From Saccoglossus kowalevskii (taxonomy: Eukaryota > Hemichordata > Enteropneusta > Harrimaniidae): 49,360 nt of DNA. The position numbers and the translations under genes were made by a program. The DNA lies in contig NW_003145783.1 of the NCBI RefSeq assembly GCF_000003605.2, positions 122,804 through 172,163 on the forward strand, read 5' to 3'. The stretch's first letter is position 1. Every line of letters begins with the position of its first letter. The notes under the pieces were generated by a model, which saw nothing but the letters and a program-made list of their open reading frames with translations, did no database searches and was not told where the DNA came from. Positions 1 to 21,275 of the stretch are shown one piece after another.

Positions 1-612
1 TGTACCAAGTTTCATTGAAATGTGATGATTAGTACTTGAGATATCAGTGGAAAAACCGAAAATTGACTAATCATTATGCAAATTAGGTAATTAGTATCCA
101 CGGATTATTACCAAAAACTAATCAAAACCTAGCATTAGTTCAGAGCATCTATGTACCAAGTTTCATCAAAATCCAATGAGTGGTTGTTTAGATATCAGTG
201 GAACAGTCATGGAACCACTAAAAAATAGCTAATTATCATGCAAATTAGGTAATTAATATGCACGGAATTTTACCAAAAATTAATCAAATCTGCGCATATG
301 TTTAGAGCATCTATGTACCAAGTTTCATCAAAATCCAATGAGTGGTTCTTTAGATATCAGTGGAACAGTCATAGAACAGCTAAAAATTAGCTAATTATCA
401 TGCAAATTAGGTAATTAACGAGCATGGATTTTTACCAAAACCTAATCAAATCTGCGCATTGGCCCAGAGCATCTATGCACCAAGTTTCATCAAAAACCGA
501 TGTATGGTTCTTGAGATAGCAGTGGAACAGTCGGACACACATACACACACACATACAGACACACTAACTGCAAAGACTCCCATTTTGTGCTTCGCACATG
601 GGAGTCAATGAA
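1..612 (-). repeat. Family F tandem-repeat element, cut by the window edge
   Basis: This stretch is built of similar AT-rich units about 150-162 bp apart. Each begins with a TGTACCAAGTTTCAT-like phrase (near 1, 151, 313 and 475) and carries 'gatatcagtgg' and 'aattaggtaatta' phrases. It ends at about 577-606 in a small hairpin (TGTGC-TTC-GCACA) within a GGGAGTC-containing terminus. The same unit and terminus occur in the opposite orientation at 19352-20835, so this is one end of a dispersed element whose other end lies outside the window. No coding potential was seen. Confidence 0.75.
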
Positions 613-1130
613 AGCATACCATGGTTCACTGAATCGAACTAAATATGATAACCAATCACATACTGGGTTGAATAACACGAAACCTGCAGCCAATCAAAGA
701 GTAACGTCCTTGTATATTGAGTGAGGTAGGCAATACTGTTGTTTGTTTGTTCAGTGTGCTGATCAGTGTCTATGACATGTAATACAACTCAGTGATATCG
801 TATGTTTGTTAGACTATAAGGCTCGCGCGCGTGAGTTTAATTTCGTTTTGTTAGAATTGATTTATATTTAACTTGTTTACTCGTTACTGACTTAGTATTG
901 ATACTTGATAACCATTGGTCGGCTCTGGGGTTATGCTTATCGCGAATATATGCACGGTGTACAGTGGGTACAGGGATCCGAGCCCCTCTGACCACTCACA
1001 GTGACATTGACACAGTGCCACACAGCCGCTTTGTCGCAAGAGTGCGTTTTTATCTTTCAATGACGCGCGGCGCGCGTATATCCGCCTTAATGACACGCAC
1101 GCGCGGACGAGTATAACGGGGCCGCCATAT
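613..1130. other. 5' flank of LITAF-like gene 1, no gene seen
   Basis: No convincing coding exon. The distal part is AT-rich. From about 820 the sequence becomes CpG-rich with alternating CGCG blocks (for example 825-832 and 1065-1110), as expected of a promoter-proximal region ahead of the TATA box at 1131. Confidence 0.5.
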
Positions 1131-1139
1131 TATAAAAAA
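1131..1139 (+). promoter_or_regulatory. TATA box of LITAF-like gene 1
   Basis: TATAAAAAA follows a CpG-rich stretch. It lies about 80 bp upstream of a good splice donor (GT at 1210-1211, context CAGGTATG). A transcript starting near 1160 would give a non-coding first exon of about 50 bp ending at 1209. That exon would be spliced to an acceptor just before the ATG at 1783 (AG at 1726-1727 or 1756-1757). The start point and the choice of acceptor are inferred. Confidence 0.5.
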
Positions 1140-1782
1140 TACGTTCGTCGTCTATCTTTGGTAACAGTTCTTCATACCCACCAATTCTACTCGACCAGTC
1201 AGTCTGCAGGTATGTGCACAGTCATCAGTGCTAATTCAATGTTATCCCAAGTTGTGTGACCACTATGATGTCGGAGCAAGCAAATATGTCGGCCTAAATA
1301 CCGGACCTGAATCAAAAGGCGATCAGAACGTTTTTGGATTATAAAAAGGACCTAATGTAGGGTCGGTATACTTAGTCAGTCGCCGACCACTCATATAATA
1401 ACACAAGGTAGGGAAGCATTTCCACTATGACATCGAAATTGTCCGGGAATAACACGATTTTCGCAATTATATTTTGATCCGCTTCACAACTGATTTCATT
1501 TTTAAGCTACATTGTCCGGGTTATAATTTTCAAAAACTCCCAAAATAATTGGCAGAATATACAAATCAAAGACTATTAAAGAGATTGTGGATAAATGATA
1601 GAAATCAAAATCACTTTTAAGTGCAAGAATAAGCTTTACTTACGGATCAGACAAACCAGAAAATTATGATAATATCGCCATATTTTACTGCTTTCAATGT
1701 TCTGAATTATCTGTTTACTTTCCACAGTAATTACTGCGAAGTATATTTCTTTCCCAGAAACCACCAATAATCGTAGCAAGAC

Positions 1783-3483
<1,701 letters not shown>

Positions 3484-4394
3484 ACAGAAAGCTACTCCAA
3501 CCATTAAATGATGTTGTCTTCTATCATCATTTTGTTGCTATCAGAGTCAATGTGAAGTTACTAACAAGATTGTGCTTGACTGGCTACCCATCCCTAACAG
3601 TCAGACCAATCAGAGAGCTTGTTTGTTGACAGTTTTTTTTGACGTATCAAATTCTGCCTTACATACATGCTTTGTCTCAACTGCAGATTCGTACGATTTA
3701 AGACCAATCAGATGCTTGTTTGTTGACAGTTTTTTTTTTTCGACGTATCAAATTCTGCCTTACATACATGTTTTGTCTCAACTGCATATTCGTACGATTT
3801 AAGACCAATCAGAGAGTTTGTTTGTTGACACTTTTTTTTCTATGTATCAAATTCTACTTTGCATATATGCTTTGAGTCAACTGCAGATTCACACCAACAT
3901 CACTAATAAAGCAACCTCGGCGTGAAAGCAAATAATCCACGATACAAAAAAACAAATACGTTTGGCATACTTGTCGTTGCTGGCGTTTATCAAGCTGACC
4001 GATAACCGCACCCTAGCTCGAAGTTATCCCCCATGTTGCATAAAATAAAGTACATGCAGACAGTAGCCTTTAGCAGATAATTGATTCGTAAGTTATATGT
4101 CATTGTGGTTTACATAGCACACTGGGAAACCATCGCCCCCGTACGCTTACTGAAATATTCACACGGCACACAAAAACTTTAGATTCAGACTCAACGGAGG
4201 TGTACTAGTTTGCAGTGGGTATGTTTGGGAAAGTAATAGTTTTGGTTACTAAGCATGTTACTATGACAATATATATATGTGTGTGTTTACAGATAGCTGA
4301 GATATTGGATAATACGATCGTATATTTTTAATTTCAATATTTGCTTAGGGGATTACGTGAAGGAAATTTCTAAAAAAACAAATCATTGTCAAGT
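3484..4394. other. 3' flank of gene 1
   Basis: Possible polyadenylation signals are ATTAAA at 3503-3508 and AATAAA at 3905-3910 and 4044-4049. The stretch contains the ~100-bp tandem repeat listed separately. No other coding exon was seen. Confidence 0.4.
3604..3895. repeat. Tandem repeat, 3 units of ~100 bp
   Basis: Units start at 3604, 3703 and 3803. Each begins ACCAATCAGA and contains a TTTGTTGACA phrase, a poly-T run, TATCAAATTCT and a TCAACTGCA phrase. The poly-T length varies between units and the third is the most diverged. A short open frame through the first two units is a by-product of the repeat. Confidence 0.85.
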
Positions 4395-5110
4395 CATAGT
4401 CCCCGTCGTGTCTTTAGTAACTTTGTCCATGGAGGTATATATCTCCATGCTTTGTCAAACCTCATACTAGTAATACAATTGTGTTACTAGTCTGAGGTCA
4501 AACATTGAAAAGCATAATCAGATTATGTTTAAATATTGGGATAGTATTTAGCATATTAACTACAGAATGAAATTTTCAAGGCATGCCCCAGAACTGTTAA
4601 AGACATGTCCAAATGTGAATTTTTGGGACAATTAATGGCTGTCAGTTGAAGGTCATCAAAATAAAACAAAGCGATATTCACATGTATCATGACTTGTGAT
4701 GTACCAACTTTGAAAAATAAAACAAAACATTTAACCCATTATATCTTGCCTTTGTACCAAATTTAAACCCAGTCTGTAAAATTATCTCTGTAAAATGGGC
4801 AGAATCGAAAAAAATGACGTGCATCAGTAACTCACCATGACCGATGTCAATGCCAAGTTTCAATGAAATTGGTCAAGGCATGTCCGAGAAACGGTTAATG
4901 ACATGTCCAAATGTTGTTGTTTTTTTGGATACAAAAATGGCCTCCAGTCGGTCAAAGGTCAACCAAATAAAAAAATAAATCGACGTGCACATGTCTCCCA
5001 TTATGATTTATCTTTGTACCAGCTTTGAAGAAAATCTGTCCAGGTGTCTCTGAGAAATGACGACGGGCACACGGACGGACGCACGAAGTCTCCTTTTTGG
5101 ACTACGTTCG
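4395..5110. repeat. Dispersed-repeat-like block with two related ~300-bp units
   Basis: Two related passages begin near 4568 and 4860. They share an AAGGCATG phrase, then a GACATGTCCAAATG phrase, then an 'aaggtcaacc/catc' phrase and an 'aatatattcacatgt'-like phrase. Together with the short palindrome around 4430-4450 and a CGGACGGACGCACGAAG run near the end, this looks like a non-coding transposable element. I cannot assign a class. Confidence 0.45.
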
Positions 5111-6525
5111 ACCATGGAAGGTACTAACGGAACTTCCTTGGTTCGCCGGGGTCTAAACAGATATTTTTTCGTGGGACTGGTCGTATTGTTCGTTCAGTTT
5201 TTCTTTTTTCTTTTTTCATTTTCTCACTGTAACCTCGAGGAAAGTCATGAACCTTTAATTTTTTAGTTTTGGGTGATTGGAAGGTATCGAAGGAATGTCG
5301 GCGGTAATCATTACTACATTGATATCTACACTACTATATTTACTCGTCAGTGATAAAATCAATGTTTATCAACACAATTGTCGCACATGCGCGGCACGAC
5401 GACTACCACCCTTTAACATGTTAGAGGAGTATTCCAGAGGTAATAGAAACGAATAAGTGTGTATTAATGTCGTATCCCGTCATGCAACCTCATGTTGCTT
5501 TATGGTTTAGAACGTGAATTCGTGTTCATTCAACACTGTTATCATTTGCGTCGACAACAAACAATGGAACTACCGAATTTTCCGTTTACCCCGTCAAAGA
5601 AATACAAGTAATTCAATCGAAATTTATTTTAGCAAAATAAAATAAGAGCGCAAATGGTAAATATTACAACAAAATTGAAGAATGTGATGACTGTGCATTG
5701 TATCAAGTAGTAGCACCCCCGTGTTGGATCAGCTGCAGATCACATGACTGCAGGGTACGCGTTGACTTGCATGTACTTCCGGTTTTCCGTCTGAAATATC
5801 GAAAGTACGAGAAATTATTGTGAAAGTGTTCAAGCAAGTTATCGTCAAATCGTCTGTCTTCCAAGGTAGGTGGCAGTTTCGTTAGTAACAATATGTGGAT
5901 AATTGACATAGAATTTTAGTAATTATCACAAACTTTTGTCGGTGGTAACCTGGTAGTAGCTCGTTGAGCATAAACTGCTCCCGAAACTACAACTACAGGG
6001 GACAGCAACAGCTGTGCTGGCAATGGTTTTGTCGATATTTATAATGAACGGGGCTTCCCTCCGTTTTCGGTTTGTTTTTGCTTTTGATGCAAAGAAAGAG
6101 CAACCTCATCTACAATATATCAATAATATATCTATTTTTATTTGATTTTTTACGCACCATCTATTTTGGTTTTAAAACAGTGTTACTGGGCGGCTACAAT
6201 ATACTAGTATGACGTCATCAAAATATACATAGTATTCTTAACAGCTGGCATCATCTATTATATTCGGACTATTTAAATAAACAATACCATTATTATTATA
6301 CACCATTTGATTGCAAATCCAAGTACCACATATTATCAATATTTTATGTTATAAAATATATACAAAGAACAACATAGTGTTTAATTAACATGTGAAATAA
6401 TTGGCTGGAAGAGTTTGGCCTTTGCAATTTTATCGATGTCTTGTGCACATTTTCCCCTGCAACCACCTAGTATGAAATGTTGTTTTCCTGTCGTTATTAA
6501 ATATACATGTATGTGTCCCTGTTAT
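5111..6525. other. Intergenic stretch between genes 1 and 2
   Basis: No gene recognised. At about 5383-5417 there is a fragment of the family D/E right end (GCGGCACGACGACTACC followed by CCTTTAA). The remainder is AT-rich unique-looking sequence. Confidence 0.4.
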
Positions 6526-6682
6526 TTAAAGCGAGGGAGTCGTCACCTGCGCATGAGTCAGATGGCCATATCGTGTTATTGTTTACAACAAGCGTCATGA
6601 GCCTTTGCGTTTTTAGCGTGTTTTATCAACGCTTGGGAATTCTCGCATGTGTGCAGGTGACGACCCCCCGCCCCGCTTTAAT
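6526..6682. repeat. Family E inverted-repeat element (copy 1)
   Basis: About 155 bp. The left end is TTTAAAGCGAGGGAGTCGTC then ACCTGCGCATG; the right end is GCAGGTGACGACC then CCCGCTTTAA. The ends are inverted copies with TTAA at both extremities. Same family as 33827-33990 (reverse), 47178-47343 and the interrupted copy at 19256-20905. Short open frames across it are not genes. Confidence 0.8.
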
Positions 6683-7466
6683 GGTCCTCGTTGTAATCAG
6701 GGGAAATGTTCTGTCACTTTTGGCGTTACGGTGATAGATGTATAATGATAGATATTAATAATCTAGTATCAATAAAATCAGATTTATTAAATTACTTCTA
6801 AATTTGCAATCGAATATATGGTCACAAACGTTATATTTCTATTTGCTATTTCTCATTTCTGCATACGCAGGTGACGACCCTCCCACTTTAAAACAACTTG
6901 CATAGTGATGACAAGTCAATAATACTTACGCAATTCATATCATTATGTATGCTACAATAATTAACATAGACATCAACGCACATCTTAATTGTCTTTTTTT
7001 TATTCATTTTAATTGTAACCCATTTCATCCCGTTCGAGGGTTGTTATGTGTCAATAAAATTATTATAATACATTGTCACAGCAGATTGCCAGCTACTCCT
7101 GATAATTGAGCGATATTTGTTTTTAGACATTCGCATACTGGTTGTCATGTGAACGAATGAAGCTACAGTTCGATGACCTGTTAGTTATGGAATTTACCAT
7201 TTGTAAAATGAAATTCACATTTTATAAACAAAGTGTGAAAAAAAGGGAATCAAGAGCCACAACTGTTTAGTTCATGCCTTCGAAATCAGTCCCTATACAG
7301 CCTCATACAATTGTTTGTTTTTTTCTTGAATAAGTCACTTAGTTGACCCAACTTGATTTTGACTCAGGATCATGAAGTCATTCAATTACAAGGCTTGAAT
7401 ATCAATTGCATCAAGCTGCACTTCCATATTGCCTATATCATTTAAATTTCCCATATTTTATACACA
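6683..7466. other. Intergenic, repeat fragments only
   Basis: Contains a right-end fragment of family E at about 6860-6893 (ACGCAGGTGACGACC then CTTTAA). It also holds a ~45-bp passage at 6779-6822 (AGATTTATTAAATTACTTCT and onwards) that recurs with few changes at about 45098-45142. No gene seen. Confidence 0.45.
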
Positions 7467-7546
7467 AATTAGAAAGCTATACACATACAAGGGTGCACAT
7501 TTTTACTCCTATAAACACACCCTTGTCAGTGTATAGCTTTCTAATT
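7467..7546. repeat. 80-nt imperfect hairpin
   Basis: Arm 7467-7495 (AATTAGAAAGCTATACAC then 11 nt) pairs with 7518-7546 at 27 of 29 positions, leaving a 22-nt loop. The size and near-perfect arms fit a tiny MITE, or less likely a small-RNA precursor. It lies in intergenic DNA 1.5 kb upstream of gene 2 exon 1. Confidence 0.7.
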
Positions 7547-7977
7547 AGATACTAATGGTTCAATGGTTACTCGTCCCTCATGTAGCTTGACCAACAGTAT
7601 TTCGTAATAAGAAAGGTGAAGCCGATCGCACCTCATGAAGGCGATCTCGCCTCAACAATACAAATATAATCTTTCAATACTTCTAAACTGAATTACAATA
7701 GTTGGTACTTTGCTACCTCAGACATTATTAGTAATTGTCTAGGGAGTAACTGTCCTCAGTTACACATAGAGGGCGTAGATACTAAAAAATTCCTGGTGGC
7801 TAAGGACATTTAATAAATTGTGACATTGAAAATGGGTGCCTTCTCAAGTTCAAGTTCTCATGGGTATGCTGAATTCATATGCAGCATTATACTCCTTTTA
7901 ATGTTAGCATTCTTGCAATGTTAGAACAAAGCTAAGACGTATTGCTTTATAGAGAGACATACAGATGACACACTGAG

Positions 7978-8180
7978 TACTGTTAAATCCTTTATTTTAG
8001 CTGGAATTCATTTTCATTGTATAGACTTTTTTGGTGTTTTATATGGATTTTATTTTCACTGATTTTTGACGAGTTGAATGTAAAATATAGGGAAAAAGGT
8101 GTATTTGCTGGATTTTATTTTCGCTGAATCATTCCTTCAGCAAAAATTTATTCCAAGTGAAAATAAAGAATTCTACAGTA
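7978..8180 (+). repeat. Family B MITE (copy 1)
   Basis: Starts TACTGTTAAATCCTTTATTT and ends TTCTACAGTA. The interior phrases (AGCTGGAATTCATTTTC, GACGAGTTGAATGTAAAAT, CTTCAGCAAAAATT) are shared with 13659-13860, 18387-18589, 32132-32285 and 43468-43658. About 200 bp, non-coding. Confidence 0.8.
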
Positions 8181-8587
8181 GACCCTAAAAGAAGTTTATA
8201 CATGCCATAAATGGTACATTTTTATATAAAATAGGAAATTTTTTGGGGCTTCGAGATTGTTACCTGTGGGTACACTGCCTGTACGCCAACACTACCAGAT
8301 TTTGTGCATCCAGCAATCAGCGGAAAAAGTAAAAATAAAAACCAGAGAATAAATTAAGCGTATTTTGTTCAGAACTACTCTACTATGATTAATACGGGTA
8401 TTTTTTTTGTTTCGCTTTATTTTATTAGATAAAGATGCTGGTAGTTGGCTTCATGTGCAGTGGTTAAAACATTGAGGGTTCATCATTATTAATTGGGGGG
8501 GTATTATTCCTGTTGTGATTGAAACAAGGTTAATTTATGTCTGTATATATGTACGTTCCACATGTTTAATACTTAAACAATTTTCAG

Positions 8588-8830
8588 ATTTTTCGATTTA
8601 TATCTCAAGAACCGTTGAAATGAAACTTGATATATTGATGCATTGGGGGGTAATGCACGGACCTGATTAGTATATGTGGAAATATAATTTGTGCATATTA
8701 ATTACCAAATTTGCATGATAATTAGTTAATTCAGTAATACCTTTATGTCAAAATACCTGTATGTTATTATCTTAAGAACTTTTCAGCATATTTCAATGAA
8801 ACTTGAAACGTAGGTTCCCTGACAATTGTG
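8588..8830. repeat. Family F-like unit fragment
   Basis: A 'ctcaagaaccgttgaaatga'-like phrase with 'aacttgatat', then TTAATTACCAAATTTGCAT and GATAATTAGTTAATTC, matches the repeat unit of family F. About one and a half diverged units just upstream of gene 2. Confidence 0.55.
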
Positions 8831-8995
8831 ATTCTCACGCAGCAGAACTCTGTTTATTTTATGTATTCATTTTCTTTAGTTTTCTTTGATCAATTTTTGG
8901 CATAATAAAATGACCCAATGTACATGTACTGATATATTTATTTGTCAGTGATAATTCAATTTTCTTGATGCTTCCGTTAACAGATATAAGCAAAG

Positions 8996-16318
<7,323 letters not shown>

Positions 16319-18386
16319 CTTGGATACACCAGAGGCTGATGGTCAACAAGAAATACTTAGTAAAAAAAACCCTCAAGCAAATGCATGTTGTACATTTTTC
16401 TGAATTTCAATTTACATTTACTTAGGTGTATTTGAAAATAGGATTTGAGTTTGCTACAAGCTTATGGCAGAGATATACTATTAGACCTGAACATTATTTA
16501 TCGATTTGTATGGTTTCTGCTGTACTCAGATTTACAACTGTTTCTAATCAAAAGTGAAATAATCAGCAAAATGTGATTTTTTAGATTAAAACGATGAAAC
16601 AGTCCTAAAATGTTGTCAAAATACAGCCAAGTTTTCATTACATTCCTTTAAACTACACTGTAAAATGACTAATTTTCACTGGGTTTAAATTTCGCTGATT
16701 TACCATTTCTGGCATATTCAGTGGGTTTTAAATTCACGGTTTTATCATTTAGATAATGCGTTCTATTCAAAAATTTACATATTCACTGGGTTTTAATTTA
16801 GCACATTTTTCAGTCAGTGAAATAAGCAAAATTAAAACCCAATGAATAATTAACCCCTTTACAGTAAATACATGCACGTCATTAATCACTGTACAACACT
16901 TGTCTCTTTCTCTATAACCGTAATTCAGATTTAGAGAAGAGAGTTAGTCACATGGAACAGAATAAATCCCAATATACCCCTCAGTTGCAGTTTAATATTT
17001 GTTTAATTTGGTTCACATATGCACCACTTTTGAAAAGATATATATTAGCAGTAACTTTCAAACAAGTTTCCACAAAAGTAATTGGGTTTGGCAACACGAA
17101 AAAAAAAACAGTTTTAGGGAAAATATCAAAAAATTACATGACACCATCAACGTGAAATCGCGCACTCTTTCATTTTATAGTATATAGCAACAAATAGCAC
17201 ACTAGAAAGTTATTTATCTTTGTTCACTTCGATATTTCACAGTTAACTATATTGATCACAAAAATTAACATTATAACACAATCAGCTGGGATGATGTCAG
17301 CAAGGTATTATTCTACCTAAACCTAAAATTTGTGATATTTTGTAAAATGTAAGTTACATCATAGAAATTATGGTTTGGGGGGGGGGGGGTATTTTAATGG
17401 GCACAGTACAGTGACTTTAATAATAACATTATATCTTGGGCAATTTGAAATGTTCTGAATATATAGTGATAAATTATCAAGAAGATTATTTGAAAATTTT
17501 CTTCTTTCTGACTTTTAAAATGTCAGCCATGAGTTCCTGCAAAACTAATGGTTTCTATTGCGCCATGTAATCACAAATATTTAAAATTCATGTATATGTA
17601 ATATATGCAAATATGGCTATTTAAACTCAGTGCCTTTTTTTATTAACAAAGCCTAGATGTTTTATTTCGATGTGATTTTGATGTGAGTTTACAAACCGTG
17701 CAAAAAAAACCAGATCAATATAAACTGCTAAAACAAGAATGAAATGCACTGTATTAATAGTCACGATTGGTTACTGTATGATAACCAGTGGCTTAAATTC
17801 AGTTGTGAATCAGCTCAAATGGACGGTAATTCAAGTGTTAATAAAGAATTTTTTTTCCAGTAACCATGACAAAAATGATTAACACTGAAGACAGTCAGTC
17901 TTATCTCAGACTAGTAATATTACTAGTCTGAGGTCTTATTAAAATGTCACATTCTTTGTGCTTTGTTCTCAGTGTGGGTCCCATGTATGTATACAATACA
18001 TGTACATATAAAATATGTTGTTTACTAACACCCAGTTCAAATATGCACTATGTGACAGCTATTTCTTCTGTATGATTGGTTGACCTATATATAATGTACT
18101 ATTATAATTTGAAATATGAAACAAAAAGTGGTTGTAGTTTTCAGAATAATATTTTTTCGAGTTGCAATATTTAAGTGTGAAATTTACTGTTTAACCTCAA
18201 GAATGCTTGTATGAGTGTTGTGATCAATATCTTAAAATGAGTTGTCAAATGTGAAACATTAGCGATTATTGCTAATTATTTTCAGTTATTCACTTCAACC
18301 AACCACATTTCATGTATGCACAGTGGAGTGAATTCAAACAATTTTAGTTTTTGAGTAGAAAGAATTCTCACATGTACGTGTTGGTA
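16319..18386. other. Start of the 10-kb gene-free interval between genes 2 and 3
   Basis: Contains the family A MITE at 16656-16866, a 10-base G run near 17378-17387, and a short palindrome at about 17908-17930 (ACTAGTAATATTACTAGT). That palindrome has a relative near 4467-4490. No gene seen. Confidence 0.45.
16656..16866 (+). repeat. Family A MITE (copy 1)
   Basis: About 210 bp. Starts CACTGTAAAATGACTAATTT and ends CCCCTTTACAGTA, with repeated TTCACTGGGTTTTAA phrases inside. It is nearly identical over its length to 29303-29514. Confidence 0.85.
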
Positions 18387-18589
18387 TACTGTCAAATACT
18401 TTATTTTAGCTGGAATTAATTTTCGCTGAAAAGACTTTTTAGGTGTTTTGTATGGAATTTATTTTCACTGATTTTTGACAAGTTGAATGTAAAATATAGG
18501 AAAAAAATTATATTCGCTGGATTTTATTTTGACTGAATCGTTCCTTCAGCGAAAATTAATTCCAAGTGAAAATAAAGTATTTTACAGTA
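18387..18589 (+). repeat. Family B MITE (copy 3)
   Basis: From TACTGTCAAATACTTTATTT to AAAGTATTTTACAGTA, with TA at each end. The inner inverted phrases AGCTGGAATTAATTTTCGCT and AGCGAAAATTAATTCCAAGT extend the terminal inverted repeat. Confidence 0.88.
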
Positions 18590-19255
18590 CTATATTTTGA
18601 GCTGTTGCTTAGCAATACCAAATTATCAAGATAATGGAACTTAAGTTGATTGCGTGGAATTTCATTGTAATTTAAGTAATAATCATGGCAATATAGAAAG
18701 CGATGCGGACTTGAAACTGATTAAGATATTTATTGAATACTATTTAATCTCTGCCTTATATTAAAAAAACAAAACTTGTTTCAACTTTCAGATGGTGCCT
18801 TTAAATTTAAATACATATGTGTGTTTGCATGCAGAGCAGATTTTGCCGAATTTTCGAGGGTCAGTTTTCAAGACTATTTGTAAATATCCAGTATCTGTAA
18901 ATTCTGTTTCTCACATGACAATAAATGCAATATTCTCTGTTCTTCAGCAATTACGCAGTTTGCTTGAAATCCATACTTGAACCTGTCACCAGTCAACTTG
19001 AGATCGTTGAATTAATTTTTAAATTCTGAGGTAAGGGAAGACAAATTCTCATTTCCAACCCGCCTGCCATTAAATTATGCACCTGGGACACTTTCAGTTC
19101 CCGTTCAGATGCACTTGTAATATCCCTTTCTAAGTGTTCCTATGTATCGATTCGTCTGTTTGTCTATTAGCTCCTGTATCTCAGACATGCCTGCATTTGT
19201 GCATTTGTTTTGTAATTCGAATCAATATTACCAAATTGTGGATAGCTATACTAGT
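18590..19255. other. Intergenic, nothing recognised
   Basis: AT-rich sequence without a credible exon or recognised repeat. Confidence 0.4.
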
Positions 19256-20905
19256 GCTTAAAGCGCGGGAGTCGTCACCTGCGCATGCATCAGATGGCCA
19301 TAGCGTGTCATTGTTTACAAACGAGCGTATACCCATGAGCCTTTAAATTTTTGACTCCTGTGTGCGAAGCACAAAAGGGAGTCTTTGCAGTTACCCTGTC
19401 TGTATGTCTGTATGTATGTATGTCACTTTTTTTTTTTCCACGGTTATCTCAAGAACCACCAATCAAATTTTGGTTAAACTTGGTACATAAATGCTCCAGG
19501 ATAATGCGCAGAGTTGATTAGGTTTTGGTAAAAATCTATGAATATTAATTACCTAATTTGCATGATAATTAGCTGATTTTTAGCTGTTCCAAGACTTTTC
19601 CACTGATATTTGAAGAACCACTCATTGGATTTTGATGAAACTTGGCACGTGGATGCTCTGAACCAATACAGAGATTTGATTAGTTTTGGGTAAAAATCTA
19701 TGAATATAAATTACCTAATTAGCATGATAATTAACTGATTTTAAGCTGTTCTATGACTGTTCCACTGATTTTTGAAGAACCACTCATTGGATTTCAATGA
19801 AACTTGGCACATGGATGCTCTGAACTAATGCGCAGATTTGATTAGTTTTGGGTAAAAATCTGTTAATATTATTAATTACCTAATTTACATAATGATTAAT
19901 AAATTTTCGGCTTTTCCACTGATATCTCAAGTACTAATCATAACATTTCAATAAAATTTGGTACATACATGTAGATGTCATATGACACTGCACAGACCTG
20001 ATAGTTTTTAGGGTAATATCAGTACATATTAATTACCTAATTTGCATAATTAATTAATTTTCAGCTTTTGATATTTCGAGTAGTAATGATCACGTTTCAA
20101 TGAAACTTGGTACATAGTTACTTGAGGACTAATTAGTTTTTGGGTAAATATTTGTGCATATTAATCATCACCTTATTAGCATAATTAGTTAATTTTCAAC
20201 TTTTCACCTGTTATCTCAAGTACTAATCATCGCATTTCAATGAGACTTGCAACATAGATATTCTAGGACTATGCAGAGACCTGATTAATTTTGGGATAAA
20301 TAATTGTGCCTATTAATTACCTAATTTGCATAATTAGTTAATTTTTTGCTGTTCTATGGCTGTTGCACTGATGTCTAAAAACCACTCATTGGATTTCAAT
20401 GAAACTTTTAAAGAGTACCCATCACATTTCATAGAACCTAGGACTATACAACATATTAGTTTTCGGTAAATATTTATGCTTCTTAATCACCTAATTAACA
20501 TAATTAATTAATACTGATATCTCAAGTATTGATCATCACATTTGAATAAAACTTGGTACATAAATGCTCTAGACAATAGCCTGATTAATTTTGGGTTAAA
20601 ATCTGTTCATATTAATTCTCTAATTAGCATAATAATTAATATTTTTTGGTTCTAATCACATTTCAAGGAAACTTGGTACATTGTGCAGACTTTATTAGTT
20701 TTACACTTAAATCTGTTCATATTAGTTACCTTATTTGCATAATTAGTTTTCTGCGTTTTCATCAACATCTCAAGTTCAAGTACTTTTGAATTAATTTTTA
20801 ATGTGTCTCCAATACTCTCAGCACACGGGAGTTCTTTTAAGCTTTCTTTGATTAGCGTGTGTCGTTATGCGTGTGCACTGGTAACAACCCTCCTGCTTTA
20901 AATTC
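19256..20905. repeat. Family E element split by a family F insertion
   Basis: The left half is 19256-19346 (TTAAAGCGCGGGAGTCGTC, ACCTGCGCATGCATC, CAGATGGCCATAGCGTG, CCCATGAGCCTTT). The right half is about 20846-20905 (TAGCGTGTGTCGTTATGCGT, CTGGTAACAACC, CTGCTTTAA). Joined, they correspond in order to the unbroken copy at 47178-47343. The gap is filled by the family F element. Confidence 0.8.
19352..20835 (+). repeat. Family F element, complete, ~1.48 kb with tandem units
   Basis: Begins GACTCCTGTGTGCGAAGCAC and ends at GCACACGGGAGT. Its ends are short inverted repeats (ACTCCTGTGTGC against ACTCCCGTGTGC). Inside are about eight diverged units of roughly 110-165 bp, each with AAACTTGGTACAT, 'gattagttttgggtaaa', and 'ttaattacctaatttgcat' phrases. 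No coding capacity. Internal tandem arrays plus short subterminal inverted repeats resemble Helentron-associated (HINE) or bivalve 'pearl' elements; this is a resemblance, not a proven class. Confidence 0.7.
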
Positions 20906-21275
20906 ATCAAAAGCATTTCTGTCATTTCAGAACTAGATTTTGACCCTGACATTATTGGACCCTATTGCACATCACTTTGGGTCGTAGATAATATTCAAAA
21001 TGGTCGACTGTCGGCCATCTTGAGCTTGTTAGCTCATGACGATTATTGCTACTATGTCTGTTGTCTCTGGTTTTATATCCTGTGGTCCAGTTTGCGCAGT
21101 ATTACTCCACCCCTTAGTAAAAATGGAGTGCCACAATTTTTTCAGAGTTTGGTCATGACATTGGCCAGTTTATGACATCACTTCAATTACTACTAAGGAA
21201 AACTGTCATGCTGTAACGATGTAAATGCCAGTGACCCCAATGTTCAATCTTGGGACTTCTACTTTCGTTTTTTTA

